From the NCBI RefSeq assembly GCF_002796605.1, contig NZ_CP024923.1, positions 4,285,501 through 4,349,500 on the forward strand: a DNA stretch of 64,000 bases. Direction: 5' to 3'. Position 1 is the stretch's first letter, and the number at the start of each line of letters is the position of its first letter. This document shows, one piece after another, positions 25,702 to 34,799 of this stretch. The DNA is from Sphingomonas psychrotolerans. GTDB taxonomy: Bacteria; Pseudomonadota; Alphaproteobacteria; Sphingomonadales; Sphingomonadaceae. The position numbers and the translations under genes are program-made. Under the pieces are notes generated by a model, which had not been told where the DNA came from, did not search any database, and saw nothing but the letters and a program-made list of their open reading frames with translations.

Positions 25702-27867
25702 ATGCGCCGTTCATTTCGCTTGCTGCTGACAGGCTCGGCATGGCTGTTCGTTCCGGCACTGGCCCATGCGCAGGACGCGCCGCAGAGCGACCCGGCGCCG
25801 GACGCGGCCCCGGACGCGGACGGAGCAGAGGACGCCGACATCGTCGTCACGGGCTATGGCCGGAGCAACGAGCCCACCACGGCGACCGGGCTTCCCCTCA
25901 CGCCGATCGAAACGCCGCAGACCATCAGCGTCATCACCCGGCAGCAGATCACCGACCAGGCGCTGACGTCGATCAACGACGCGCTCGATTTCGCCGTGGG
26001 CATTTCCAAGAAAGACATCGATCGCGGGCGCAGCGCGATTTCCGCGCGCGGCTTCGAGGTCCAGAATTTCCAGCTCGACGGGGCGCCGTTCGCCAACGGC
26101 AATGTCGGCTTTGGCGAGACCAGCACCGCGCTGTACGAGCGCGTCGATCTGGTGCGCGGCGCGGCGGGGCTGATGCACGGCGCGGGCGATCCATCGGCAG
26201 TGGTCAACCTGATCCGCAAGCATGCGGATGCCGGAAAATTCGCCGGCTATGTCAGCCTCGAAGCGGCTTCATGGGATCGCTTCGCCGCGACGGTGGATGT
26301 CCAGTCGCCGCTCAATGCCGCGGGAACGGTGCGGATGCGCGCCGTCGCCCAGGCATATCGGCAGGACGGCTTCGTCGATCGCGAGAAAAAGCAGGGTCTG
26401 GTGCTGTACGGCGTGATCGATGCCGATCTGGGCGAGCGCACGAGGTTGTCGTTCGGCGCGAGCTATCAGCGCGACGACCGCGACGGCGTGATGTGGGCGC
26501 AGCTGCCTTATTGGTATACCGACGGCACGCGGACCGACTGGCCGCGATCCAAGACCACCGGCACCGACTGGGGACATTGGAACACCACCGAGATATCCGC
26601 CTTCGCCACGCTGACTCACGATCTGGGTGGCGGATGGAACGTGCGCGGCGACCTCGGCTATCACAAGGGCCTCGAAGATTCGAAGCTGCTGTGGCTCGAC
26701 GGCACGCCGGACCGGGTGACCGGGCTGGGAGTGAACAGCTATGGCTATTGGTACAAGGCCGATCCCGAGCAGTGGCACGGCAGCATTCAGGCCAACGGCA
26801 CCTTCTCGCTGCTCGGCGGCACCCATGATTTGTCCTTCGGCGCGATGGCGAGCCATCTCGACGGCGGCTGGACCAATCGCGACCCCGTCGCGATCGATCC
26901 CGTCGGCGACTTCAATCGCTGGGACGGCGCGCTCGCCGAACCCGAATGGGGCGAGCGCTATGTGCTGTCGGGCATGGGCAACACCACCCAGACCGCGCTG
27001 TACGGCACGACCCGGATCAGCCTGATCGGCGGGCTCAAGGTCATCGGCGGCGGACGCGTGAGCAGCTTCAAGCGCAACGAGGATGCCGATGCCTTTGGCG
27101 GGGCCGGCTATCGCCTGAACTACAAGGGCGTATTCACGCCCTATGCCGGGCTGGTCTATGACATCACCGGCAATCTGTCGGCCTATGCGAGCTACACCAA
27201 TATCTTCAAGCCGCAGGGCAATGTGCGCGATCGTGCGGGCCGGCTGCTCGATCCGCTGGAAGGCAAGAGCTACGAGGCGGGCCTGAAGGCACTGTTGCTC
27301 GACGGCCAGCTCCTCGCGACGGCGGCGGTGTATCGCATCGAGCAGGACAATCTCGCGGTTCCCGATCCCGGCCAGTTCGTGCCCGGCACCGCCAACCCGG
27401 CCTGGCGCGGGGCGATGGGGACCGTGGCCAAGGGCTATGAGCTGGAAATCGTCGGCAAGATCACGCCGCAGTGGAATGTCAGCGCCGGCTGGAGCCATTA
27501 CAGCGCGAAGGATGCCGACGATGTGGACGTGCTCAGCCATCAGCCGCGCCGGGTGTTCAATTTCGCCACCGCCTATGACTTTGCCAATACACTCGACGGG
27601 CTGACCATCGGCGGCGCGCTCAAATGGGAGAGCCAGCCGCCGGTCACCGCGGAAAACCCCGGCACCGGAATCGTCGAGAATATCGGCCAGCCCGATTATG
27701 CCATCGTCAACATCATGGCGCGCTACGATCTCAGCAAGCAGCTGTCGCTGCAGGTCAATGTCGACAATCTGTTCGACCAGACCTTCTTCAGCGGCAACAG
27801 CTGGTTCCCCGGCTTCGTATATGGCGAGCCGAGAAATGGACGCGTGACGCTGAAATACGCGTTCTGA
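25702..27867 (+). CDS. TonB-dependent siderophore receptor
   Basis: 721-residue outer-membrane receptor. A signal peptide (MRRSFRLLLTGSAWLFVPALAHAQ) and a linker with DADIVVTGYGRS precede the plug domain (about residues 50-160: TPIETPQTISVITRQQITDQ, IDRGRSAISARGFEVQNFQLDG, VDLVRGAAGLMHGAGDPSAVVNLIRK), which matches the FhuE/FpvA-type ferric-siderophore class. The 22-strand barrel ends in YAF, the C-terminal Phe expected of outer-membrane barrels. It takes up an iron chelate using TonB-ExbBD energy. GGGGGA is the ribosome site. No siderophore biosynthesis or reductase gene is adjacent, so it probably uses a foreign siderophore. Confidence 0.92.
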   Translation: MRRSFRLLLTGSAWLFVPALAHAQDAPQSDPAPDAAPDADGAEDADIVVTGYGRSNEPTTATGLPLTPIETPQTISVITRQQITDQALTSINDALDFAVGISKKDIDRGRSAISARGFEVQNFQLDGAPFANGNVGFGETSTALYERVDLVRGAAGLMHGAGDPSAVVNLIRKHADAGKFAGYVSLEAASWDRFAATVDVQSPLNAAGTVRMRAVAQAYRQDGFVDREKKQGLVLYGVIDADLGERTRLSFGASYQRDDRDGVMWAQLPYWYTDGTRTDWPRSKTTGTDWGHWNTTEISAFATLTHDLGGGWNVRGDLGYHKGLEDSKLLWLDGTPDRVTGLGVNSYGYWYKADPEQWHGSIQANGTFSLLGGTHDLSFGAMASHLDGGWTNRDPVAIDPVGDFNRWDGALAEPEWGERYVLSGMGNTTQTALYGTTRISLIGGLKVIGGGRVSSFKRNEDADAFGGAGYRLNYKGVFTPYAGLVYDITGNLSAYASYTNIFKPQGNVRDRAGRLLDPLEGKSYEAGLKALLLDGQLLATAAVYRIEQDNLAVPDPGQFVPGTANPAWRGAMGTVAKGYELEIVGKITPQWNVSAGWSHYSAKDADDVDVLSHQPRRVFNFATAYDFANTLDGLTIGGALKWESQPPVTAENPGTGIVENIGQPDYAIVNIMARYDLSKQLSLQVNVDNLFDQTFFSGNSWFPGFVYGEPRNGRVTLKYAF

Positions 27868-27934
27868 GCGGATGCGCCGGGGGGCGCCTGACCGGGGGTC
27901 GGCGCGCTACCCCTGCCGCGCCGCACCAAGAAAT

Positions 27935-27949
27935 GTTCCTATTTGGTTC
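27935..27949. promoter_or_regulatory. LexA (SOS) box, GTTC-N7-GTTC
   Basis: GTTCCTATTTGGTTC fits exactly the direct-repeat SOS box recognised by alphaproteobacterial LexA (GTTC-N7-GTTC). It is 62 bp before the start of the HTH protein gene at 28011, a promoter position. It predicts DNA-damage induction of that gene. Confidence 0.65.
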
Positions 27950-28010
27950 TTTCAATGTAGGAAATAAAGGCATATATGGTTGGCGTCTTTCTCACAGGGG
28001 AGGTGCATCC

Positions 28011-28787
28011 ATGTCCATGCCGCCGGATTGGGCGCTTCGGCCCGCCGCAAGGCCGTTCGCGCGCTGGAGTGCCGATACCGAACAGGCGTTCCTGCTCGCG
28101 CTGCGGCTGACCGGTCGGGTGCGCGAGGCGGCAGCGGCGATCGGGCGCTCGGCGTCGGTGGCGTATAAACGGCGCAGGCGCGATGCCGGGTTCGCGGCGC
28201 GCTGGGACGCCGTGGTCGCCGAGCAGCAGGCGGCGTGGATCGCCGAGCAGGGCAAGGCCGTGCGGGCGCTGGCCGAGGAGCCTTTGGGCGACCATCGGCT
28301 GCGGCGCGACGGCTGGAACGACGCGCGGCGCAAGCTGTTCCTGCGGGCACTCTCCGAGACCGGATCGGTGCGCGACGCCTGTGCGCGGGCGCGGATCTCG
28401 TCGACTTCGGCCTATCAGCTGCGCGAGAAATGCAAGCAGTTCGCGGCGGATTGGGAGGCGGCGCTCGATACCCAGGCAGTGACGATCGAGCAGGCGGCCT
28501 ATGAGCGCGCGGTGCTGGGCTGGGAGGAACCGATCGTGCACGGCGGGCAAGTGATCGGCCAGCGCTGGCGCTATTCGGAATCGCTGCTGCGCGCGCTCGT
28601 GCTGCACGAGCAGCGCGCGGCCGGGGCGGGACCCCGCGAGCGGGCGGGCGCGCCGGGGTTCAGGCGGCGGGCGACGCGCGAGGAGACAAACGCCGTGCTC
28701 CTCAAGGGGATCGCCGCGGCGAAGAAGCGACTGGAGAGGGAGGCGGCGACGGCTTCTGATGCGCTCAGAATGCCGCCGTCAGATTGA
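28011..28787 (+). CDS. Duplicated-HTH DNA-binding protein (terminase small-subunit-like)
   Basis: 258 residues built from two similar helix-turn-helix units: about residues 24-70 (FLLALRLTGRVREAAAAIGR...YKRRRRDAGFAARWDAVV) and 107-153 (LFLRALSETGSVRDACARAR...YQLREKCKQFAADWEAAL). Each resembles the DNA-binding domain of phage terminase small subunits (Phage_terminase_2-like). The C-terminal tail is basic. It could be a domesticated phage protein acting as a regulator, since no phage genes are nearby. A strong AGGGGAGG precedes the ATG, and an SOS box lies 62 bp upstream. Its 3' end overlaps the convergent porin gene by 23 bp. Confidence 0.65.
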   Translation: MSMPPDWALRPAARPFARWSADTEQAFLLALRLTGRVREAAAAIGRSASVAYKRRRRDAGFAARWDAVVAEQQAAWIAEQGKAVRALAEEPLGDHRLRRDGWNDARRKLFLRALSETGSVRDACARARISSTSAYQLREKCKQFAADWEAALDTQAVTIEQAAYERAVLGWEEPIVHGGQVIGQRWRYSESLLRALVLHEQRAAGAGPRERAGAPGFRRRATREETNAVLLKGIAAAKKRLEREAATASDALRMPPSD

Positions 28788-30117
28788 CCGACGCGTATTT
28801 GGTCCACTTGCCCGGCGGCGGGTTGGGCGCATCCCGCAGGAAGCGGCCCTTGGCGAGCAGCACCGCGTCGAGCTCGAGCTTGAGCGCTTTGGTCAGCTGG
28901 TGGCGCAGCCGGGCGTCGATCTGGGTGCCGGCGAACGACCCCGAGCGGCCGGCGGGGTCGCGGACGCCGGTCGTCGAGAAGCTGTCCTCGGCGGCGGCGA
29001 GCCAGATCGGGCGGAGCGTCGTCATCCAGTCGGTGTTTTTGTCGGGAGTCGCCTCGATCCGCAGGCCAGGGCTGATGAAATTGGCGCGGCCGAAGGCGTT
29101 GTAGAGACCCGAGGGGCCGAGATCGGCGCGGCGCATGCCGAACAGGGTGTCGAAGCGGGTGTTGTGCCCGCCGGGGCGATCGCCGCTGGCATGGTCATAT
29201 TCGATCGCGATGCGCGGCTTCCAGCCGCTCGCGAAGGTGTAGCCGGCTTCGGCATGGGCGAACCAGGCGGCGACCTGCTGGCGCGGGGCGGAGGCCGACA
29301 GACCGGTGGAGACGCGGCCGCGCTGGACGATGCCCTCGATTTCAAAATCGGCGCGGCCGGGGGCGGGATCGCCGATCAGGCGCAGCGATGCGGTGTTCAG
29401 CGAACGGTCGCGGGTCGGGCGGCCGGGGCGGTCACGCTCGGCGAGGTGGAAGAACGACGCTTCGAGCGTGGCGGGGCCGATCGTCCGCGCACGGCTGACA
29501 AGGCCGCCCCACAGGACGAGATCGAAGCCTTCGCGGTCGGGCGCGACCTTGTTGTCGCGCAGGTCGGCCGGGGCGTCGGGGCGGCGCTGCTGGGGCAGCG
29601 TGTAGACCAGCGAGGCCTTCCAGCCGCCCTGCCAGCCGAGATCGGCGCGGAGACCCGTATAGCCGTTGGTGGTGTTGCGATAATCGTCGGCAGCGACGAG
29701 CCGGCGCGAACCGAGATTGAGCAGGAAGCGGCCGGCCTGGAGCGAAAAGTTGCTGCCCGCGCCGAGCGGGTCCTTTGCGCGGAATTCGACAAAGGCCTGG
29801 ACGAGCTCGGCGGTGTTGACTTCGCTGGTGGTGATCGGCGTGCCGTCGTCGCCGCCATAGACGCGGCTGTCCCACAATTCGGCGACGAGACGGACCGGCC
29901 CATGCTTATATTCGGCGAGCAGAATGGTGCGCAGATTGACGAGATCGTCGGCGGTGTTGAACCCGGCGCGGGCCTGACCGTCGATCGCTTCGTAGCGCAG
30001 CCGCGCGGTTCCCGAGAGCGACAGGTCTTGCGCCGCCGCGGGCGCGGCGATCCCGCTCGCGCCGAGCGCGACGCACAGCAGCGCGAAGCGGGCGGGGGCG
30101 ACAGGATTCACGGGCAT
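28765..30117 (-). CDS. Alginate-export-type outer-membrane porin
   Basis: 450 residues. A signal peptide (FALLCVALGASGIAAPAAAQ) is followed by an AlgE-like (Alginate_exp) barrel: LSLSGTARLRYEAIDGQARAGF at the start, FRAKDPLGAGSNFSLQAGRFLLNLGSRRLVAADDYRNTTNGYTG in the middle, and SVNLTAAF with terminal Phe. The family exports alginate in Pseudomonas, but most sphingomonad members are generic uptake porins of unknown substrate. The ATG at 30117 is chosen because the signal peptide starts there. It ends overlapping the HTH gene, tail to tail. Confidence 0.85.
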   Translation of the reverse strand: MPVNPVAPARFALLCVALGASGIAAPAAAQDLSLSGTARLRYEAIDGQARAGFNTADDLVNLRTILLAEYKHGPVRLVAELWDSRVYGGDDGTPITTSEVNTAELVQAFVEFRAKDPLGAGSNFSLQAGRFLLNLGSRRLVAADDYRNTTNGYTGLRADLGWQGGWKASLVYTLPQQRRPDAPADLRDNKVAPDREGFDLVLWGGLVSRARTIGPATLEASFFHLAERDRPGRPTRDRSLNTASLRLIGDPAPGRADFEIEGIVQRGRVSTGLSASAPRQQVAAWFAHAEAGYTFASGWKPRIAIEYDHASGDRPGGHNTRFDTLFGMRRADLGPSGLYNAFGRANFISPGLRIEATPDKNTDWMTTLRPIWLAAAEDSFSTTGVRDPAGRSGSFAGTQIDARLRHQLTKALKLELDAVLLAKGRFLRDAPNPPPGKWTKYASVNLTAAF

Positions 30118-30272
30118 GACGGCGTCCTCATGGAATGTTCGGGACGCGATGCTTCGGCTGTCGCCTCGTGGGGAGACCGCGGCCCCCATGCGGCCCAACT
30201 CCGCCAATTGCGCCGCGATTGTCAATGCCGGCGGCGGGACATAGGCTAAGCGGGGCAATCGGGGGAGCGGGT

Positions 30273-31316
30273 TTGCGGCACGGTCTGGGGATGCTGGTGG
30301 TGGCGCTGGCGCTGCTGGGGAGCGCGGGTGCCGCGGCGCAGGAATTGCCGGCCGCGGCGCCGACGGCCTTGCCCGAATGCCGGCGAGTGGGGGAGGCGGC
30401 GTTCCTGCGGATCGATCCCGCGGCGGCGGCCCTGCTCGGCGAGATCGGGCTCGATCGTGCGGCGGTGTTCGAACGGATGGCCGAGACTGCGATCCCCGAG
30501 ACGATGGGCTGCTGGGCGATGCCGGTGGGCAATTTCGACAGCCAATTGGTGTCGGTGGGGATGAGCCAGTGGAATTACGGCACCGGCAGCCTGCAGCCGG
30601 TGCTGACGGCGTGGAAGCAGCGGCTGGGGGGCAGCTTCGGGCGGACGCGCAAGGCGCTGGCGCCGGTGTACGGAAAGCTGCTGTTCTCGCGCGATTGCAT
30701 GAAAGTGCCGGTGAAGGACAAATGCCGCAAGGGCATCCTCGCGGCGCACGGGCCGGACGGGAAGCTGAACCCGGTGATGCTCGGCGAGCTCACCGCGATC
30801 TTCGAGAGCGACGCGATGCTGCAGGTGCAGACCGACGCCTATGTCGCGTTGCTGCTGGCCGTGCGCGAGGATCTGCTGCGGGTGTTTCGCGGCCAGAAGA
30901 TCACGATGCGCAAAGTGCGCTGGGCAGTGGACACCAAGGTCCAGCAGGGCTTCTTTCCCGCCGACGAGGATCTGGCGCGGCTGCGCGGCAAGCTGGCGGC
31001 GATGTCCGAAAGCGAGCGCGGCGAGCGGCTGCGGGCGATCTTCGACTGGTATGCAGGGCTCAGCCGAAGCGTGGACCAGGACGGCGTGGGGCGCGACTGG
31101 GCGTGGAACGTCGCGCAGTGGCGATGCATGCTCGACAAGGGCCGGATCGATCCCGAGCAATATGAATTGCTCCATCTGACCTTTCTCAGGAGCCGCACCG
31201 CAGTGGGGAATAGCGGGCGCTGGCAGGCGCTGACCTTCTCGCGGCGGGCGAAGATCGCGCTCGGCATCGGCAGCGTGAGCGGGAAGCGCGACGGGGACTG
31301 TATCGGCGGGGCCTGA
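30273..31316 (+). CDS. Secreted protein of unknown function, muramidase-like motif
   Basis: 347 residues with a signal peptide (LGMLVVALALLGSAGAAAQE). The segment NFDSQLVSVGMSQWNYGTGSLQPVL resembles a motif in lysozyme-like or chitosanase-like proteins (an acidic residue, then a QWN.G...L pattern), but I cannot place it in a named family. Cysteine pairs ECRR, GCWA, DCMKVPVKDKC and WRCML suggest a disulfide-stabilised periplasmic enzyme. The TTG at 30273 has GGGGGAG 5 bp ahead; the ATG at 30291 would truncate the signal peptide. It stands alone before sodC. Confidence 0.6.
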   Translation: MRHGLGMLVVALALLGSAGAAAQELPAAAPTALPECRRVGEAAFLRIDPAAAALLGEIGLDRAAVFERMAETAIPETMGCWAMPVGNFDSQLVSVGMSQWNYGTGSLQPVLTAWKQRLGGSFGRTRKALAPVYGKLLFSRDCMKVPVKDKCRKGILAAHGPDGKLNPVMLGELTAIFESDAMLQVQTDAYVALLLAVREDLLRVFRGQKITMRKVRWAVDTKVQQGFFPADEDLARLRGKLAAMSESERGERLRAIFDWYAGLSRSVDQDGVGRDWAWNVAQWRCMLDKGRIDPEQYELLHLTFLRSRTAVGNSGRWQALTFSRRAKIALGIGSVSGKRDGDCIGGA

Positions 31317-31380
31317 CCCCCTTGGAACCGGCGCGGCGACGGTCCATTAGAGGGGGACGGACAGTTCAGGGAGTGACGAG

Positions 31381-31911
31381 ATGAAGCGCGTGGCGATGGG
31401 GGCGATTGCGGTCGCGGCAATGCTGGGCGGATGCGCGACGCCCGAGCAGAATGCGCGCTACATGGCGGGGCATTACCGCGCGCAGGCGGACATCGTGAAC
31501 CCGGCGGGCGAGAAGATCGGCACCGCAGTGGCCGAGGAAGTCGATGGCGCGATCCGGGTGATCGTCGAAGCCGGCAATCTGCCCGAGGGGCCGCACGGCA
31601 CCCATATCCACGCGATCGGCAAATGCACCGCGCCCGACTTCGCCAGCGCCGGGCCGCACTGGAACCCGACCACCCACCAGCACGGCAAGGAGAACCCCGC
31701 GGGCCCGCATGCCGGCGACATGCCCAATCTCGATGTCGCCGCGGGCGGGCGCGACCGGACGATCTTCACCTTGCCCGGCGGCACCTATCAGCAATTGCTC
31801 GACGAGGACGGCGCGGCGATCGTGATCCACGCGAATGCCGACGACTACAAGACCGATCCCTCGGGCAATTCGGGCGGGCGTATCGCCTGCGGCGTCTTCC
31901 AGGCGATGTGA
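31381..31911 (+). CDS. sodC: Cu/Zn superoxide dismutase, lipoprotein
   Basis: 176 residues with a lipobox (AMLGGC, Cys at about residue 19), so it is probably a membrane-anchored periplasmic protein. The Cu/Zn ligands appear in GPHGTHIHAIGKC, GPHWNPTTHQHGKENPAGPHAGDMPNL and AIVIHANADDY, and the disulfide partner is in GRIACGVFQ. The catalytic Arg region GNSGGRIACGV is intact. It disproportionates superoxide outside the cytoplasm. It stands alone, 64 bp after the preceding gene, with GGGAGTGACGAG before the ATG. Confidence 0.95.
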   Translation: MKRVAMGAIAVAAMLGGCATPEQNARYMAGHYRAQADIVNPAGEKIGTAVAEEVDGAIRVIVEAGNLPEGPHGTHIHAIGKCTAPDFASAGPHWNPTTHQHGKENPAGPHAGDMPNLDVAAGGRDRTIFTLPGGTYQQLLDEDGAAIVIHANADDYKTDPSGNSGGRIACGVFQAM

Positions 31912-32050
31912 GCGGGCAGCCGCGCGCGCTGGCCGGGATTGCTGGAAGCGACGGAGGGGGAGCGTTCATCAGCCGTCGTGCATCCTCCCCTCCGTCTGCT
32001 TCGTATGCCCACCCCCCCGGGCGGGGGAGGATTGAGGGGTGAGTGGCGCG

Positions 32051-32491
32051 TCAGCCTGCAGCCGCCAACGCCCACGCAAAGAGCAGCGTCGTCGCTGCGC
32101 CCAGCGCGCTCCTGACGTTGTGCAGGTTTCCCCATTGCACCAGCATCGCACGGCTTTCGGCACCGGCCTCACTTTCCGGCATCGCCATCAGGCGCTTGTT
32201 GACCGGCATGATGAGGAACAGCGTGAACGGCCAATTGGCGAGCAACAGGACGCTTCCGGCAAGCCATCGCCAATCCGCCGAAAGATAAGCGACGATCAGT
32301 CCCGCGACGCCGCCGAGGACCGACAGCCCGGACTGAACAGGTAACGCTCGCCTGTAGCTGGGTTGCCACTGCGCAAGCAGGGGGCCGTCTGCCAATCCGA
32401 GCCGCGCAGGATGTTCGACGAGGCTGATGTAGAGTGCCGCGCCTGCGAACAGCGTAGCGAAAACGAGTGCCGCTATCGAGAGTTGAAACAT
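32051..32491 (-). CDS. DUF1772 membrane protein
   Basis: 146 residues with four hydrophobic helices (starting FQLSIAALVFATLFAGAALYIS, then SGLSVLGGVAGLIVAYL, LLLANWPFTLFLIMPVN and LGAATTLLFAWALA). The motifs SLVEHPAR and NWPFTLFLIMPVNKRL are hallmarks of DUF1772, a family that includes anthrone oxygenase-like proteins. The biochemical role is unknown. The gene reads toward sodC and is the first of the small-gene zone at 32-37 kb. Confidence 0.85.
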   Translation of the reverse strand: MFQLSIAALVFATLFAGAALYISLVEHPARLGLADGPLLAQWQPSYRRALPVQSGLSVLGGVAGLIVAYLSADWRWLAGSVLLLANWPFTLFLIMPVNKRLMAMPESEAGAESRAMLVQWGNLHNVRSALGAATTLLFAWALAAAG

Positions 32492-32555
32492 CGAAATTCC
32501 TCGGCATTGGCCGGGAAGGCGCGATACCCGTGTCAGCGCCTTCCCAAACACGTTG

Positions 32556-32626
32556 GGTTGACGCCGCGGCTGGGAAGAACCCGATGAACGGGCGCAGGAG
32601 CTACCGACCTGCAACTCTATTTTCGG
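32556..32626 (-). repeat. Two-hairpin dispersed repeat, copy 1
   Basis: Read on the minus strand, this 71-bp unit is highly similar to 36456-36525 on the plus strand. It has two conserved stems, GCAGG...CCTGC and CCCG-N5-CGGG, whose loop bases differ between the copies, and a conserved tail GCCGCGGCGTCAACC. It lies in the roughly 310-bp gap between the DUF1772 and DUF4304 genes, which otherwise holds only a GGGAAGGCGC hairpin (32513-32545) and no gene. Confidence 0.7.
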
Positions 32627-32801
32627 CATCTGGAAAATGGTCGGTGCCGACGACAATTGCAAGCCGTCGGATGCCCGCACCTGGGCGCTCGCCTTTCGAC
32701 AGCATCCGATACCTGCCGGCCGGCTTTTGGCTCGTTGCGCCGATCGTTGCATCCGAATGGCAAGAATGGTGGGTAGATGCCGGTCGGATTTCAGGCGCTT
32801 A

Positions 32802-33434
32802 TCAGGCGATAGCGGACATCGAACTGACTGGTTCGAAGCCAAGAGCTTTCCTGTGCTCGGCGATGAGAACGTCTGTCGTGCGTCGGAACTCGTCCGGGTC
32901 GGCGAGACTGTTGTTAACGCGCGCCACAGCGAGGCGCACGCGCGCGTCTCGAATCGAATTGAAGAGGCCCGCCGCATCGGCGGTCCCACCGGACAGGCCA
33001 GCCGCCATCCCTGCGTGATAGGCGGACCAGCTGCCCCGGGCTTGTTCGGGTAGCTCGCGCTCTTTTACAGCAAGCACCGCCGCGGCAGCTTCGATAGAGT
33101 TGAAGGTTCGCTCCAGTTCGACCGACTTTTCGGCAGCTGCCTCGGCAAAGCGCGTAGCTTCAAACTGGAATTGGGCGTCAGATGTGTATTCGACGAATGG
33201 CTCGACACGTCCGCCATGGTCGAAGCTCAAATGATCCTGTTCGATCCATAGCCAATGTGCGGCGACGTTCAGGTGGCTGCCCTTAGCCCAACTGCTCGGC
33301 TGGAACTCGACCACGCTCAGCCACCAGCCGTGATCTTTGATCCAGATACGCGACCGGCCCTTACGATTAAAACCAGTCGGCCCGAGTATCTCCTTGGCGG
33401 CAGCTGCGATCAGCTTGTCATGCGGGTTCGGCAT
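32802..33434 (-). CDS. DUF4304-like protein
   Basis: 210 residues, soluble. The N-terminus (AAAAKEILGPTGFNRKGRSRIWIKDHGWWLSVVEFQPSSW) matches the DUF4304 pattern of a helix, GFxRKGR, then a hydrophobic strand. The function of the family is unknown. The rest is helical (EAAAAVLAVKERELPEQ) with a conserved-looking end ALGFEPVSS. Base composition is close to the genome average. It stands alone. Confidence 0.6.
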   Translation of the reverse strand: MPNPHDKLIAAAAKEILGPTGFNRKGRSRIWIKDHGWWLSVVEFQPSSWAKGSHLNVAAHWLWIEQDHLSFDHGGRVEPFVEYTSDAQFQFEATRFAEAAAEKSVELERTFNSIEAAAAVLAVKERELPEQARGSWSAYHAGMAAGLSGGTADAAGLFNSIRDARVRLAVARVNNSLADPDEFRRTTDVLIAEHRKALGFEPVSSMSAIA

Positions 33435-33604
33435 GGAGGCACATTATGCTCCGGCCTCCGAACGAACAACGTCCGCTACCGGGGGCGTCACAGACACGTT
33501 CGGGCGTCTGGGTTTGTGTCCTGAGAATCCGCTTTCGGTGACTCGAAGGGGGAACGGTCTTATGAGTAGAGTGCGAGCGTTCGCGGCGACCAAAGGTGGC
33601 TTTC

Positions 33605-34033
33605 ATGTTTGCACTAATTCTGGTTGGGTCGCTGCTTGCTTCCTCTCAGGTCAAGCCGTCCTCGCAGGCGGAAGTGCGGGACATCTGCAGCTTGCAAAAT
33701 TTCTCACAGGTCGCCTTCGGCAACTGCCTCAAAGCGTATGTCGGGGAGAGCGCCACCCGTCTCGCCACGGCCGAGAGGGATGCGGTGGCGCGGATCGAGA
33801 ACTGGGATGAAGATGTTCGCTATCGGGCACAGGCTCGGGGCGCCCTGGCGACGTCGAATGCCGAGTTCCTGCGCTTTCGTGCCCGCGAATGCGGCTTCGC
33901 GTCCGCGCTGGCCGGCGGGTCGATCGGGACAGCGCGGGAGCATTGGCAACTCGCTTGCGTCTATGAGCTCAATATCAGCCGAGCCGCGTCGCTTGACGGC
34001 TTCGTCGCCGGCCTCCCGCAACGCGGTTCCTGA
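33605..34033 (+). CDS. LprI/DUF1311-type exported protein
   Basis: 142 residues with a short signal peptide (MFALILVGSLLASSQ). The DUF1311 (lysozyme-inhibitor LprI N-terminal) pattern is present: four cysteines (ICSLQ, NCLKAY, ECGFAS, ACVYEL), a helical middle, FLRFRARECGFASALAGGS, and a closing LNISRAASLDGF. Family members are periplasmic and LprI inhibits lysozyme in mycobacteria. The ATG at 33605 is preferred over the GTG at 33596 because AAAGG is well placed. Confidence 0.7.
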   Translation: MFALILVGSLLASSQVKPSSQAEVRDICSLQNFSQVAFGNCLKAYVGESATRLATAERDAVARIENWDEDVRYRAQARGALATSNAEFLRFRARECGFASALAGGSIGTAREHWQLACVYELNISRAASLDGFVAGLPQRGS

Positions 34034-34298
34034 TCACACGATGCAATACCTTGCGTTCGGTTCGGACGGGGATATTTCCCTCCAGGATTTCCGTGACATG
34101 GCATGCTCCACGGCATCTACGAAGCAGCTTTCAAGGTATTTTCTGATCAAAGCAGGACTGGATCAACCCGACGATCTGGACCATCCAACGGTGGGCCTTT
34201 TTTTCCGCTCATCTGCGACATGGCGATTAGTTCGGTGCGGGGTCACGCTACCCATCGACCACTACCTTCGGCCACAATGATCTTATAGGTGGAATCTT

Positions 34299-34799
34299 AT
34301 GCAGGATGATCTCGTATTTAAGACCGGGATGGCAAAAAGAACTTTGGGATGGTTTGTTTGCTTAGGTGCGGCGGGCGCATTGGTGGCTATGATATATACT
34401 ATTTACACACATCCCGAAAATCAAACTTCAGAAGAACTTTGGTCAGGAGTCGCTATTGGCGTTTTCCTTATCGGCCTCATGGTCTTCGGGATCGCTATGC
34501 AATATGTACGTTGGAGCATCGAGGGCGAAAATATCGTCTACCACCGTCTCTTTAAAAGAAAATCTATTCCTATCTCTGATTTGGCAGGATTTGGGCAAAT
34601 TATTATCAGTGTTATGGTCATTCCTTTCCAGCACCTGGATCTATACGATCACAAACTGAACCACATCGCGCGACTCCCGGTCAGTCTCAAGGATTGGCCA
34701 AAAGCGGAAGCATGGTTCGCCGAGCGTTTGCGCTATGTCGTCAATGATGGAAGCCACATACTGCCCAAACTGAGGTTTGCCGATACTCCAAAAAACTAA
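34299..34799 (+). CDS. AT-rich membrane protein, possible bacterial PH-like domain
   Basis: 166 residues. Two hydrophobic segments near the N-terminus (about 16-34 and 48-67) are followed by a cytoplasmic domain beginning YVRWSIEGENIVYHRLFKRKSIPISDLAGFGQI, which reads like the bPH-type membrane-anchored domain (a strand pair, then a basic residue-rich turn). Composition is clearly more AT-rich than neighbours, so the gene was probably acquired by transfer. No partner gene is obvious. Function unknown. Confidence 0.55.
   Translation: MQDDLVFKTGMAKRTLGWFVCLGAAGALVAMIYTIYTHPENQTSEELWSGVAIGVFLIGLMVFGIAMQYVRWSIEGENIVYHRLFKRKSIPISDLAGFGQIIISVMVIPFQHLDLYDHKLNHIARLPVSLKDWPKAEAWFAERLRYVVNDGSHILPKLRFADTPKN

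Noticed and set aside
31324-31348. EcfG-type promoter before sodC (GGAAC-N16-CATT)
   Set aside because: The -10 element has a mismatch from CGTT and the spacing is at the edge, so it was not called.
32550-32626. Integron attC site (GTTGGGT core next to the repeat)
   Set aside because: The core lies on the wrong side of the conserved repeat, the second copy lacks matching cores, and the genes are in mixed orientations. No integrase is seen.
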